Below are positions 39,423-48,311 of a DNA stretch of 64,000 nucleotides, piece after piece. The notes beneath the pieces are model-generated. The model was not told the origin of the DNA. It did not search any database and saw only the letters and a program-made list of their open reading frames with translations. The position numbers and the translations under genes are program-made. The first letter of the stretch is position 1. Each line of letters opens with the position of its first letter. Source of the DNA: Acinetobacter zhairuonensis (GTDB lineage: Bacteria > Pseudomonadota > Gammaproteobacteria > Pseudomonadales > Moraxellaceae); contig NZ_JAKVIM010000006.1 in assembly GCF_022601715.1 (NCBI RefSeq), positions 62,001 through 126,000 of the forward strand. The letters are read 5' to 3'.

Positions 39423-39662
39423 ATGTCACAATTTCTTATCATAGCCAAAAAGTCTGGCGTAGACGTGTACTATGGCACACGTCATGGTAAGCAGACCGTA
39501 TTGGGTTCTCTACCAGAATGGTTAGAAGAGCTCAGTGAAGGGGATTGTTATTATAGCGAACAAAGGGCAAAGGAATTGGTGATATTACTTCAATCACACT
39601 ACAAAGATTCAGAACTCATTACAGACATTTCTATAATTAAAATTACATCAAATTCAATTTAA
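39423..39662 (+). CDS. Small hypothetical protein
   Basis: A 79-aa soluble protein of unknown family. It opens MSQFLIIAKKSGVDVYYG, continues with LGSLPEWLEELSEGDCYYSEQ and an amphipathic helix (AKELVILLQSHYKDSE), and has one Cys and no signal peptide. Ordinary codon use and a plausible alpha/beta pattern argue that it is real. No clear ribosome site is seen before the ATG. Neighbours give no hint of a role. Confidence 0.55.
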   Translation: MSQFLIIAKKSGVDVYYGTRHGKQTVLGSLPEWLEELSEGDCYYSEQRAKELVILLQSHYKDSELITDISIIKITSNSI

Positions 39663-39812
39663 TGACTATCCAACGCTCTGTTGATCTCCACGCTTTAGTC
39701 TTTTGTTTATGCCTTGCTTGTAAACACTAAACCATGAACAGACTAGAGTTGCTGAATGGTTTATAAGAGTAAAAAACAACCTAAAACGCATCAATACTTC
39801 AGTGCTAAATTT

Positions 39813-39843
39813 CTAAAATGCAATCGACTAGATTACATTTTAG
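39813..39843 (-). terminator. Probable terminator of the Rieske/reductase operon
   Basis: CTAAAATGCAATC pairs with GATTACATTTTAG across 5 bases, with one mismatch, 19 bases beyond the stop of the last minus-strand gene. Confidence 0.6.
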
Positions 39844-39861
39844 ATTTACCTCAGCAACTTT

Positions 39862-40917
39862 TTAGACGGTATATCGTTTACTTAAGCCCCAATCTGCCAA
39901 AATTCGACGATACATCGTAGAAGAGCGGTCTGCTTCAAAATGGGCTTCCATGGTTAGATCTAACGGCAGCTCTTCAGGCTTTTGAGATTCGACCATGTCC
40001 TGATCTTCAGCAAATATTTGTGCATTAAAATCATAGACCTCTTGTAAATCGCCTGTGGTATCAAAGTTACGCGTTAAAGGGACAAATAATCGAGTTTTAT
40101 TATGCGACACAGGACAGCAAGCATTTAAAATTTTCAGTAGACCTTGGTTTGGAAAATCAATGCTCAAAATGGCTGAGAATGGTGGGTAGATGTCGAAAAC
40201 ACGTTTCCATAAAAATCCTTCTGGAGCCAAATGTTGTAGCCCATGCGGATAATTACTGACATCACTGATATATTCTGTTTGTAAACCATAATCGGTTTTA
40301 ATAGTGCTGTATTTAGGCACGACGGGATTTTCACGACTGGCGAATGCTTCATGATGCACCCATGCAAAATGTGCAACATCAATGAAACCTTCCAGTTGAC
40401 GACCACTAGAACCATTAATGTCGACAGATGGCGGCAAAATGGATTGATGTTCTGCTGTATCCCAGGTATCTAGTACAGGAAAGTTTGCAGTATTCAGATC
40501 ACGGTTTTGAATGCTGGTCCAAATCAGCCCATATTTTTCGACCACAGGAAATTTGGTCAAACTAAAGCGATCAGAAATTTTGGTTAACTCAGGTTGCGCA
40601 GGAATTTTTGTGCATTTACCTTCCACGTTATAACGTAAACCATGATAAGGACAAATAATTTCTTCGCCTTCAACCCAACCTTTGGTTAATGGGACACCAC
40701 GATGTGGGCAAATATCACGCACCAGATGAATTTGACCAGATTCGGTTTTATACAATGCCATTTTAATATCGAGTAAAGTTACTTGCTGCGGTTGCTGTGT
40801 GACGTCTTGAATCCGTGCGATCGGATACCAATGTTGTGAAAGAATGTCCCAATCCTGATCTTCAAACTGACTGAAACATGGTTTATTGACTAAATTGATC
40901 ACAGGGATGGCATTCAT
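39862..40917 (-). CDS. Rieske non-heme iron oxygenase, HpxD-like (copy 1)
   Basis: A 351-aa oxygenase component. The Rieske [2Fe-2S] ligands are C70, H72, C89 and H92 (CPHRG and CPYHGLR). The mononuclear iron site is D180, H183 and H188 (FIDVAHFAWVH). Size and context match the HpxD oxygenase of Klebsiella, which with reductase HpxE oxidises hypoxanthine and related purines; caffeine N-demethylases NdmA/B are similar in size and are an alternative. It is a paralogue of the gene at 41996-43036, with one reductase gene between them, so both oxygenases probably share that reductase. Confidence 0.85.
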   Translation of the reverse strand: MNAIPVINLVNKPCFSQFEDQDWDILSQHWYPIARIQDVTQQPQQVTLLDIKMALYKTESGQIHLVRDICPHRGVPLTKGWVEGEEIICPYHGLRYNVEGKCTKIPAQPELTKISDRFSLTKFPVVEKYGLIWTSIQNRDLNTANFPVLDTWDTAEHQSILPPSVDINGSSGRQLEGFIDVAHFAWVHHEAFASRENPVVPKYSTIKTDYGLQTEYISDVSNYPHGLQHLAPEGFLWKRVFDIYPPFSAILSIDFPNQGLLKILNACCPVSHNKTRLFVPLTRNFDTTGDLQEVYDFNAQIFAEDQDMVESQKPEELPLDLTMEAHFEADRSSTMYRRILADWGLSKRYTV

Positions 40918-40959
40918 GTTAATTTTCCTAAAAGTTCTGAAATTAAACTTACAATGTAA

Positions 40960-41931
40960 TTACAATGCAATTTCTAAAATGGCTGATTTGGCGCGAGAAC
41001 AACACAAAGCAATATATTGTTCAGCGGCATTTTTTTCTGATTCTGTTTGTACGGTATCTTGATGGTCAATTTCCCCCTGATAAACACGTGTCAGGCAGGC
41101 ACCACACATGCCCATTTCACAGGAAACTGGTACAGCAATATTTTGTTCCATCAATGTTTGAGCAATGGTCTTGTTCTCGGGGACGTCAAAACTTTGCCCT
41201 GTCGAGCGAAGAATGACCTTAAACTCTGCCGATGTTGCATGTGTCTCTGAGGATTTATTTTGACTTGGTGCAAAAGCTTCCAGCTGTATCTGATCTGCTG
41301 ACCAGCCCAATTGCATAGCTTGCAGCTGACAATGTTGCATGAAGGCTTCTGGACCACATAAATATAGTTGTGTAAGGGGATTCGCTTGATGGCATATTTC
41401 AGGCAAACCATGACGAACACTTTGCCCATGATTACTCAATAAAAGATGGCATCGTCCATGTTGGAAACCTTTCTGCCAACGTTTTTTAAAAGCGACATCT
41501 TCTAGGTCTTTTACATAGTAAAAAAGATCGAAAGGCGTTTGCTGTGTTTCTAACTGTTCTGCAAAAGCCAACAAGGGCGTAATACCAATGCCTGCAGCCA
41601 AAAGGATATAACGTTGCGCTGTAACCAAGGGAAAAGCATTCCGTGGCAATGAAATATTCAGGGTTTGCCCAATTCTTAATTGTTCATGCACATAACGTGA
41701 ACCACCTCTGGACTGCTGTTCTTTTTTTACACAAATAAGATATTCGTTTTGCTCATTTGGGCGACCCGTTAAAGAATATTGACGGACCAGCTGATTTGGT
41801 AAGAACACATCAATATGATCACCTGCTTTCCAAGTGGGCAATTGTTGTTGATCCACTGGAACGAGGGTCACGGCAAGATTATTCTTTCCTTGCCGTGAAA
41901 GGCGATCGACGACTACAGATAGTTGTTTCAT
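40960..41931 (-). CDS. Oxygenase reductase, phthalate-dioxygenase-reductase type (HpxE-like)
   Basis: A 323-aa flavoprotein that passes electrons from NAD(P)H to the oxygenases on either side. N-terminal flavin domain with RQYSLTG near residue 50, NAD domain with LLAAGIGITPLLAF near 110, and a C-terminal plant-type [2Fe-2S] ferredoxin with CEMGMCGAC near 275 and a distal Cys near 307. This domain order (flavin, NAD, ferredoxin) is that of VanB and HpxE. It has the ligands for one [2Fe-2S] cluster only, so it lacks the extra Rieske domain of the caffeine reductase NdmD. Confidence 0.9.
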   Translation of the reverse strand: MKQLSVVVDRLSRQGKNNLAVTLVPVDQQQLPTWKAGDHIDVFLPNQLVRQYSLTGRPNEQNEYLICVKKEQQSRGGSRYVHEQLRIGQTLNISLPRNAFPLVTAQRYILLAAGIGITPLLAFAEQLETQQTPFDLFYYVKDLEDVAFKKRWQKGFQHGRCHLLLSNHGQSVRHGLPEICHQANPLTQLYLCGPEAFMQHCQLQAMQLGWSADQIQLEAFAPSQNKSSETHATSAEFKVILRSTGQSFDVPENKTIAQTLMEQNIAVPVSCEMGMCGACLTRVYQGEIDHQDTVQTESEKNAAEQYIALCCSRAKSAILEIAL

Positions 41932-41995
41932 ATCATTATTCCATATACTTAAATTATTCTTGATTCACATTCACTGGCTGAAAAATAGGAGGGTT

Positions 41996-43036
41996 TTAAA
42001 CCAAGAAAAACTCACCAAAACCTGCTTTTTTCAAACTGCGGCGCAACATGATGGAACTCCGATCGGCTGGAATATGCGCTTCAATAGTCAAATCTAGGGG
42101 TAGACGTTCAGGTTTTTGCGTTTCCACCATCAAACGGTCTTCTTCAAAAATTTTTAAGTTGTATTCGATAATGTCTTCAACCTTGTCATTCAAATCAAAG
42201 TTTTTCACGATAGGTGCAAACAAACGGGTTTCTTTGGCTGAAACTGGTGAAGCGGCATTCATAATCACCATTTTTGCACCATTACGCAGGTGAATACTTA
42301 AGGTTGCAGTAAAGGGAACATGCACTTCAAAGTAACGTAAAATTTTAAACTCTGGCTCCTTTTTAAAGTCATCACTGGCTGGGTAGTCACCAACCGTACT
42401 CCAGTATTCTGCTGTAAATCCATAATCTGTTTCTTGAGTTGAATAATCAGGAACTAGCTGATTATTCGGATCTGCAAAAGTGCCTGTATGTACCCATGCA
42501 AAATGTGCGACATCAATAAATCCTTCCAGTTGGCGACCCGCAAAAGCGTGAATATCTACAGGTGGGCATACAACTTGCTGAACATCTGTTTCATCCCAAA
42601 GCGGCATGTGTGGAATCGTTTCATTTTCTGGTGCTAAACACGTCCAGACCAAGCCATAACGAACTTCTGAAGGATAAGTAAAAAGATTGAGTTTGGCTGG
42701 AATCGCTTGATTTGGACTGGAAGGAATACGATTACAGTGTCCATGAGCACCAAAACGCAAGCCATGATATGGACACACCACACCTTCACCATCATGACGC
42801 CCCAGTGAAAGTGGCACCCCACGATGTGGACACACATCCTTCGCGACCACAATTTGGTTATTTACCCGATATATCACCAAAGGCTCATCCAACAGTGTAG
42901 CTTTGACAGGCACCGCCTGAATATCTTCCACACGTGCAACGGGATACCAATATTTTGCCAATAGCAGCCAGTCTTGTTCAGTAAAAGAACAATGCGCTGG
43001 GAGACTCAAATTTAAGGTCGTAATAGGAGCATTCAT
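41996..43036 (-). CDS. Rieske non-heme iron oxygenase, HpxD-like (copy 2)
   Basis: A 346-aa paralogue of the gene at 39862-40917; the two share long identical stretches, such as EGFIDVAHFAWVH and the QKPE-LPLDLT end region. Rieske ligands are C69, H71, C88 and H91; the iron site is D175, H178 and H183. It is the first gene of the minus-strand operon, divergent from a LysR gene, with a 58-bp nested dyad between them. Having two oxygenases suggests successive oxidation of one ring, or two different substrates. Confidence 0.85.
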   Translation of the reverse strand: MNAPITTLNLSLPAHCSFTEQDWLLLAKYWYPVARVEDIQAVPVKATLLDEPLVIYRVNNQIVVAKDVCPHRGVPLSLGRHDGEGVVCPYHGLRFGAHGHCNRIPSSPNQAIPAKLNLFTYPSEVRYGLVWTCLAPENETIPHMPLWDETDVQQVVCPPVDIHAFAGRQLEGFIDVAHFAWVHTGTFADPNNQLVPDYSTQETDYGFTAEYWSTVGDYPASDDFKKEPEFKILRYFEVHVPFTATLSIHLRNGAKMVIMNAASPVSAKETRLFAPIVKNFDLNDKVEDIIEYNLKIFEEDRLMVETQKPERLPLDLTIEAHIPADRSSIMLRRSLKKAGFGEFFLV

Positions 43037-43082
43037 GTTGTTTCAAGTCATAATCTATCTTTGTCTTTACTTTGATTTGCTT

Positions 43083-43140
43083 TTTGTGTTCTGTCTATTA
43101 CAATGATTTGAAGACATCATTCTTTTTTTTAGAACACAAA
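43083..43140. promoter_or_regulatory. 58-bp nested inverted repeat between the oxygenase operon and the LysR gene
   Basis: Outer arms TTTGTGTTCT (43083-43092) and AGAACACAAA (43131-43140) are exact reverse complements. Inner arms AATGAT (43102-43107) and ATCATT (43116-43121) share exactly the same centre. The right outer arm ends on the A of the LysR ATG. This is a strong candidate operator for the divergent LysR protein. Confidence 0.6.
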
Positions 43141-44054
43141 TGAGCGTACCTTTTTCAAGATTCAGTGAATATTTCCTTGTCGTGGCAAAGTCAGGTAATC
43201 TGAGAAAAGCTGCCGATCAACTGTTTATTTCGGCATCAGCAGTACATCGGCAACTTGCATTGGCAGAAGAAGAGCTTGGCGTATTACTGTTCGAGCGTTT
43301 GCCCAATGGACTGAAATTGACGCTTGCTGGGGAATTGCTCTATGCCGATTTACTGCGTTGGCAAAAAGAATTTAAACAAACTTGTGTGCGCTTCGATGAA
43401 ATACAGGGACTCAAACGAGGTTCGATTGAATTTGGTTTAATCGCGGCTTTGAGTGAAGGCTTTGTCATTGATGCACTAACTTCATTACAAACTGAATATC
43501 CATGGCTGACTTTTAATATTCATACCAATGGAAGTGATGAGATAGTCGAAAAAATTATCAATACTGAAATTGATTTTGGTCTTATTCTTGATCCGATTTT
43601 AAATTCTCAACTGGAAGTCTTATCTTTTATAGAAATTCCTTTAGGTTTTGTGATGAGTCCCGAACATCCTCTTGCTAAAAATAAAAAACTGAACCTATCT
43701 GATACTATAGAGTACCGACATATTATTGCGGATCGACCACTCGTCATCCATGAACGGGTGATGGCAATTTATAAAAAACAGAGTTTTACCCCCACGTTCG
43801 AGACTTCAACCAATGATATCCACTTAATGATTTCCATGCTTAAACGCAACTTGGGCATCTCTATTATGAGTTATCTGGATGTTTATTCTGCGGTGAAAAA
43901 TCAGGATCTGGTTTTTATTCCGATTGTAGATCGAGCCGTACAACCGCTGACTCTGGCACTTTGTGCAGGTTCACGACGCCAGCTTTCTAGAATTTCCAAG
44001 CTACTGATCCAAAGTTTGATACAAAACATGGAAAGTATAAAAGCAGATTTTTGA
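43140..44054 (+). CDS. LysR family regulator of the oxygenase cluster
   Basis: A 304-aa regulator with helix-turn-helix residues NLRKAADQLFISASAVHRQLALAEEEL in the first 55 positions, in two pieces, and a substrate-binding domain (VVEKIINTEIDFGLILDP region). It is transcribed away from the oxygenase operon. No ribosome site is visible before the ATG; T-rich sequence and the dyad arm directly precede it, so translation may be leaderless or weak. Purine-related effectors are possible but not shown. Confidence 0.85.
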   Translation: MSVPFSRFSEYFLVVAKSGNLRKAADQLFISASAVHRQLALAEEELGVLLFERLPNGLKLTLAGELLYADLLRWQKEFKQTCVRFDEIQGLKRGSIEFGLIAALSEGFVIDALTSLQTEYPWLTFNIHTNGSDEIVEKIINTEIDFGLILDPILNSQLEVLSFIEIPLGFVMSPEHPLAKNKKLNLSDTIEYRHIIADRPLVIHERVMAIYKKQSFTPTFETSTNDIHLMISMLKRNLGISIMSYLDVYSAVKNQDLVFIPIVDRAVQPLTLALCAGSRRQLSRISKLLIQSLIQNMESIKADF

Positions 44055-44274
44055 ATATCTGGAATGCACACAAAATTGTAATGTCTTTATTATTGAGCCA
44101 AGCAAGCGCTAAAAAAGTGCAGCAACAATGAATGACAAAAAAAATTGCTTCATTTCATATGATTTGATTGGTGTAAACAGGACCAAAATAATGCAACAAG
44201 GTGAGTCTTAAGTCTTCAATTTGTTAGAAACTAGGTATGGCATCAATATTGCTTTAATCATAAAACAAAGAAGT
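44055..44274. other. Gap before the deaminase gene
   Basis: About 220 bases without a convincing gene. A short frame opened by ATG at 44190 reads only a few codons. It probably contains the promoter of the deaminase gene. Confidence 0.35.
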
Positions 44275-44292
44275 GGTATTACCAGTAATACC
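44275..44292. promoter_or_regulatory. 18-bp palindrome upstream of the deaminase
   Basis: GGTATTAC-CA-GTAATACC is a perfect 8-2-8 palindrome, 85 bases before the deaminase start. Its form (TGGTATTACCA core) resembles operators of GntR-type regulators. Confidence 0.45.
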
Positions 44293-44376
44293 TCAAGCAC
44301 AGTAATTAATTTTACCAGCACAATATCAGCATACGAATCGTGTGTTGATATGAGTTTCTAAAAAATTGAGCTATAT

Positions 44377-44862
44377 ATGACACAGCCTAGCTATAAGCAA
44401 ATGTTAACTTTTTTAAGACTTTCAAATGAAGTCGCCAAAAGAGCCATGTCCTTAGGGCATCATCCTTTTGGTGCAGTACTGGTCGCTCCAGATCACGAAA
44501 CCGTTTTACTGACCCAATGTAATATTGATACAGTGAATCATGCTGAATCGACTTTAGCGCGTATTGCAGCAACTAATTACACGCCTGAATATCTTGCGGA
44601 CTGTACCTTGTATACCGCAGTAGAACCTTGCTGTATGTGCTCAGGCACCATTTATTGGGCAAATATTGGTCGGGTGGTTTATGCAATGTCAGAAGAAAGA
44701 TTATTGGCGTGTACTGGCAATCATGGTGAGAATCCGACTATGAGTGTCTCTGCCGAATATGTATTTTCCCATGGACAGAAACAAATAGAATTAATCGGTC
44801 CAGTTGTAGAATTAGAAGAAGAAATCGTAAAGCTCCAACAAGATTTTTGGCACTCTAGATAA
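44377..44862 (+). CDS. Nucleoside/nucleobase deaminase, CDA fold (guanine-deaminase-like)
   Basis: A 161-aa zinc deaminase. The zinc and catalytic residues are H55-A-E57 and PCxxC with C85 and C88 (EPCCMC). The family includes the small guanine deaminase of Bacillus, TadA and cytosine deaminase; length and the PFGAVLV opening fit guanine or related purine deamination best. It lies between the HpxD-like oxygenases and a nucleobase-type importer, which supports deamination of guanine to xanthine for oxidation by the oxygenases. This pathway is an inference. Confidence 0.85.
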   Translation: MTQPSYKQMLTFLRLSNEVAKRAMSLGHHPFGAVLVAPDHETVLLTQCNIDTVNHAESTLARIAATNYTPEYLADCTLYTAVEPCCMCSGTIYWANIGRVVYAMSEERLLACTGNHGENPTMSVSAEYVFSHGQKQIELIGPVVELEEEIVKLQQDFWHSR

Positions 44863-45484
44863 TAGGTGCTTTACTTATATTCTCTAATTTAATACGAAAG
44901 AGTATTTAATTTTAAGGCATACAAAATGAATTAATTTAATCTAATCCAATTAATAATCAATTAAAAATCAAAGATAATAAATATATCAATATAGATTTTA
45001 TTTTTTTACTTTTCCTCTTCAATAATAAAATCCATAAAATATCTCGTTCATGTCTTGAATCCAAACAAGGCATACCTATTTCTTATGCACCAGATTTAAG
45101 CAAATCATTGCTTTTGAATGTAGTTTATCTAAATTATTTCATATATTTACAGTTTAACCAAAGGTCAAATTTACAGAGATCTGAATCATCAACCACGATC
45201 CATCTTGTCAATCTGACAGATTATCCAAGTCATATATCAGGTTCCAAAAAATTAATTAATTCATGATTAGGCTTTAAAAATAATGATTTATATTGAACGA
45301 AATAAATTAATGAACAGCATGTTCTAAAAATTGTTTAGAAAAAATAAGTTCTTTGTCATTTTTTATAAAAATATGGAATAGATGTTGCTAATTAACCCAT
45401 GAAGAGTAATGAGACAGCATTTTGAAGTGCACACATTTCAATGCCTAATCATCGAATACCTAAATTGATTTCATGGAGTGCCAT
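44863..45484. other. 622-base AT-rich gap before the importer operon
   Basis: No convincing reading frame. A weak hairpin AATAC-N6-GTATT at 44891-44906 may end the deaminase transcript. TGTCA-ATC-TGACA at 45206-45218 is a perfect 5-3-5 inverted repeat and a possible operator. The last part holds GGAG (45475-45478) for the next gene. Confidence 0.4.
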
Positions 45485-46576
45485 ATGGCAAAGCAACATA
45501 ATATGGGCAAAAAAACTGTTCTTTCTTTAATTTCATCGGCACTAATTGGCTTGGTGCTTAGCAGCCAAAGCTTTGCCGCAGATAAAGCAGCTTTTGTTTA
45601 CATTGGTCCGACCAGCGACCATGGTTGGACTTATTCGCATGATCAAGGTCGTATGAAAGCTGAAAAGGCTCTGGGCGGTAAATTCTCGACTTCTTATATT
45701 GAAAATGTCCCTGAAACTGCCGATGCTGAACGCGTAATTCGTAACTTGGCTCAGCAGGGCAATAAAGTCATTTTTGCGACCTCTTTTGGTTATATGAACC
45801 AAATGGAAAAAGTCGCTAAACAGTTCCCAAATACTGTGTTTATGCACTCTACAGGCTATAAACAAGGGAAAAACTTAGGTGTTTACGATGTACGTACTTA
45901 TGAAGGTGCGTATATGTTGGGGATAGTCGCTGGTCAGACCACAAAAACCAATACCTTGGGTGTAGTTGCTTCATTCCCGATTCCAGAAGTGGTACGTAAC
46001 ATTAATGCCTATACGCTGGGTGCACAAAGTGTAAATCCTAAAGTCAAAACCAAAGTGATTTGGGTAAACTCTTGGTTTAACCCAGGTAAAGAACGAGATG
46101 CGGCTTTGGCTCTCATTTCACAAAAAGCCGATGTGCTCATGCAAAACACGGACTCTCCTGCAGTGGTTCAAGCAGCGCAACAGAAGGGTGTATATGCCTT
46201 TGGTTGGGATTCGGATATGACCAAATTTGGTCCTAAAGCCCATTTAGCGGCATCTGTTCTACACTGGGAAAAAATTTACACCCCTGTGATGCAAAGCGTA
46301 GCCAATAAGAGCTGGAAACCTTCTGCAATTTGGTATGGCGTACGTCAAGATGCTGTAAAAATTGAAAACTTTGGTCCTGCTGTGCCTGCAAAAGTGAAGC
46401 AATCTGCCTTGAATGCCCAAAGTGCGATTCACAACGGCACATTACATCCGTTCCAAGGTCCAATCTATAAGCAAGATGGTAGTTTAGCGATTGCGAAAGG
46501 TAGCAAAATGAACGATCAAAGCCTCGCAAAAATGAACTTCTATGTGAAAGGGGTTGAAGGTTCATTACCTAAATAA
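45485..46576 (+). CDS. BMP-family periplasmic binding protein of an ABC importer
   Basis: A 363-aa solute receptor. The signal peptide (LISSALIGLVLSSQ core) ends at SFAAD and carries no lipobox Cys, so it is a soluble periplasmic form, unlike the BMP lipoproteins of spirochaetes and Gram-positives. Family segments: AFVYIGPTSDHGWTYSHDQG near residue 33 and NTDSPAVVQAAQQKG near 215. BMP receptors bind nucleosides or purine bases. The start at 45485 has GGAG 6 bases upstream. It heads a transporter operon with the ATPase, two permeases and an amidohydrolase. Confidence 0.9.
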   Translation: MAKQHNMGKKTVLSLISSALIGLVLSSQSFAADKAAFVYIGPTSDHGWTYSHDQGRMKAEKALGGKFSTSYIENVPETADAERVIRNLAQQGNKVIFATSFGYMNQMEKVAKQFPNTVFMHSTGYKQGKNLGVYDVRTYEGAYMLGIVAGQTTKTNTLGVVASFPIPEVVRNINAYTLGAQSVNPKVKTKVIWVNSWFNPGKERDAALALISQKADVLMQNTDSPAVVQAAQQKGVYAFGWDSDMTKFGPKAHLAASVLHWEKIYTPVMQSVANKSWKPSAIWYGVRQDAVKIENFGPAVPAKVKQSALNAQSAIHNGTLHPFQGPIYKQDGSLAIAKGSKMNDQSLAKMNFYVKGVEGSLPK

Positions 46577-46627
46577 ATCTCAATTGAAATCACCTTGTTT
46601 AAAAAATTAAGCAGAAAAATTAGAGCG

Positions 46628-46666
46628 TTTGGCTTAGCTCATGACTGATTCATGTACTGAGCCAAA
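46628..46666 (+). other. Stem-loop between the receptor and ATPase genes
   Basis: TTTGGCTTAG pairs with CTGAGCCAAA (one G-T wobble), and CATG/CATG pairs inside. There is no T run. Such structures between binding-protein and membrane genes often stabilise the upstream message, giving excess receptor. Confidence 0.55.
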
Positions 46667-46685
46667 TATGAGTGGAGGGCAATAG

Positions 46686-48290
46686 ATGAATAGCCTGCCG
46701 AATATGTCAAACGATATACAAAAAACATCAGCGCAGGAACAGAAAAGCTTGCGACTTGAATTAGTCAATATCAACAAAAGCTACAATTCACTAAAAGCCA
46801 ATGATGCCATTCATTTAAAAGTACAGGCAGGGCAGATTCACGCCATCTTGGGGGAAAATGGTGCTGGAAAAAGTACTTTAATGAAAATTATCTATGGCGC
46901 AACCAAAGCTGATTCTGGACAAATTGTCTGGAATGGTAAGGAAGTACTGATCGATAGTCCATCCGCAGCAAGAAAGCTTGGAATTGGAATGGTTTACCAA
47001 CATTTTTCTTTGTTTGAAACCATGACTGTCGCTGAAAATATTCTACTGGGTCTTGACGAAAAAATAGATTTAAAAACCTTAAATGCCAAAATTGTAGAAG
47101 TCTCTGAGCAATATGGCTTACCTGTAGACCCACGGCGTGAAGTCTATTCGCTTTCTGTCGGTGAACGCCAGCGAGTCGAAATTATTCGTTGTTTATTACA
47201 AAATCCTTCCTTGCTGATTTTAGATGAACCCACCTCGGTCTTAACCCCTCAAGCGGTGAAACAGTTATTTAAAACCTTGCGTTTACTGGCATCACAGGGC
47301 GTTTCCATTCTCTATATCAGTCATAAATTGCATGAAATTAAAGAGCTGTGTGACGAAGCAACAATTTTGCGTAATGGCAAAGTCACAGGTCATGTATTAC
47401 CTGCTGAAAAAAACACCGCTGAATTGGCTAAATTAATGATTGGCCGAGATTTACCAAGTTATGAACATCCCGAATATTTGGGCAGTGCCGAAACTTTGTT
47501 TCAAGTGAAACAGTTAAATTATGAAACAGACGATCCTTTTGGAGTTTCACTTTCCGAGATCAATTTATCGCTAAAAGCGGGGGAGATTCTGGGGATTGCG
47601 GGAATTTCAGGGAATGGTCAAGCAGAACTCTTGTCCTTACTTTCAGGTGAACAGACTTGTAAGAAAGATCAAATTTTTATTTTAAATCAAGACATCTCGG
47701 AATTAACGGCAGGTAAACGTCGCGACCTTGGTCTGGGCTTTGTCCCTGAAGAACGATTAGGTCGCGGTGCTGTGCCTAAAATGCCTTTGACGCAAAATAT
47801 GCTGCTGACTGCATTTCGACAAGGCTTAAACAAGTTTGGATTTATTCAATTTAAAAAAGTAGTCAGTCTGACACAGCAATGTATTGAAAAATTTAGCGTT
47901 AAGGCATCAGGTCCTCAAGCCGAAGCCCGTAGTTTATCTGGTGGCAATTTACAGAAATTTATTGTCGGTCGTGAAATATTACAACAGCCCAAAGTCCTGA
48001 TTATTGCTCAACCCACATGGGGTGTTGATGTGGGTGCTTCGATGTTTATTCGTCAAACCCTGATTGATTTATCTCGCCAAGGCGTCGCTATTTTGGTGAT
48101 TTCAGAAGAACTCGAAGAGTTATTTGAAATTAGCGATCAAATTTGTGTCTTGGCTGCTGGAAAATTATCAGCACCCGTTGCAACACAACAAACCAATGCA
48201 GAACAGATTGGATTACTGATGTCTGGCATTCAAGTGCTACCAACTTCAGCATATGCAACACCTACTGCAAACCATGTACAAGCTCAGTAA
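46686..48290 (+). CDS. ABC importer ATPase with two nucleotide-binding domains, nucleoside/purine type
   Basis: A 534-aa ATPase with two ABC domains in one chain. The first has GENGAGKST near residue 57, signature LSVGERQRVE near 155 and Walker B LLILDEPTSVLTP near 177. The second has a weaker Walker A, GISGNGQAEL near 305, LSGGNLQKF near 420 and a degenerate Walker B, LIIAQPTWGVD. This is the pattern of RbsA/YufO (NupO)-type ATPases. GGAGGG precedes the ATG by 7 bases. It belongs to the operon with the BMP receptor and two permeases. Confidence 0.93.
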   Translation: MNSLPNMSNDIQKTSAQEQKSLRLELVNINKSYNSLKANDAIHLKVQAGQIHAILGENGAGKSTLMKIIYGATKADSGQIVWNGKEVLIDSPSAARKLGIGMVYQHFSLFETMTVAENILLGLDEKIDLKTLNAKIVEVSEQYGLPVDPRREVYSLSVGERQRVEIIRCLLQNPSLLILDEPTSVLTPQAVKQLFKTLRLLASQGVSILYISHKLHEIKELCDEATILRNGKVTGHVLPAEKNTAELAKLMIGRDLPSYEHPEYLGSAETLFQVKQLNYETDDPFGVSLSEINLSLKAGEILGIAGISGNGQAELLSLLSGEQTCKKDQIFILNQDISELTAGKRRDLGLGFVPEERLGRGAVPKMPLTQNMLLTAFRQGLNKFGFIQFKKVVSLTQQCIEKFSVKASGPQAEARSLSGGNLQKFIVGREILQQPKVLIIAQPTWGVDVGASMFIRQTLIDLSRQGVAILVISEELEELFEISDQICVLAAGKLSAPVATQQTNAEQIGLLMSGIQVLPTSAYATPTANHVQAQ

Positions 48291-48311
48291 ACACGCGAAT
48301 AAGGTAGAAAT

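Noticed and set aside
39862-43036. Caffeine N-demethylase cluster (NdmABCDE)
   Set aside because: The reductase lacks the extra Rieske domain of NdmD and there is no glutathione-transferase-like NdmE. The HpxD/HpxE type fits better, although methylxanthines are not excluded as substrates.
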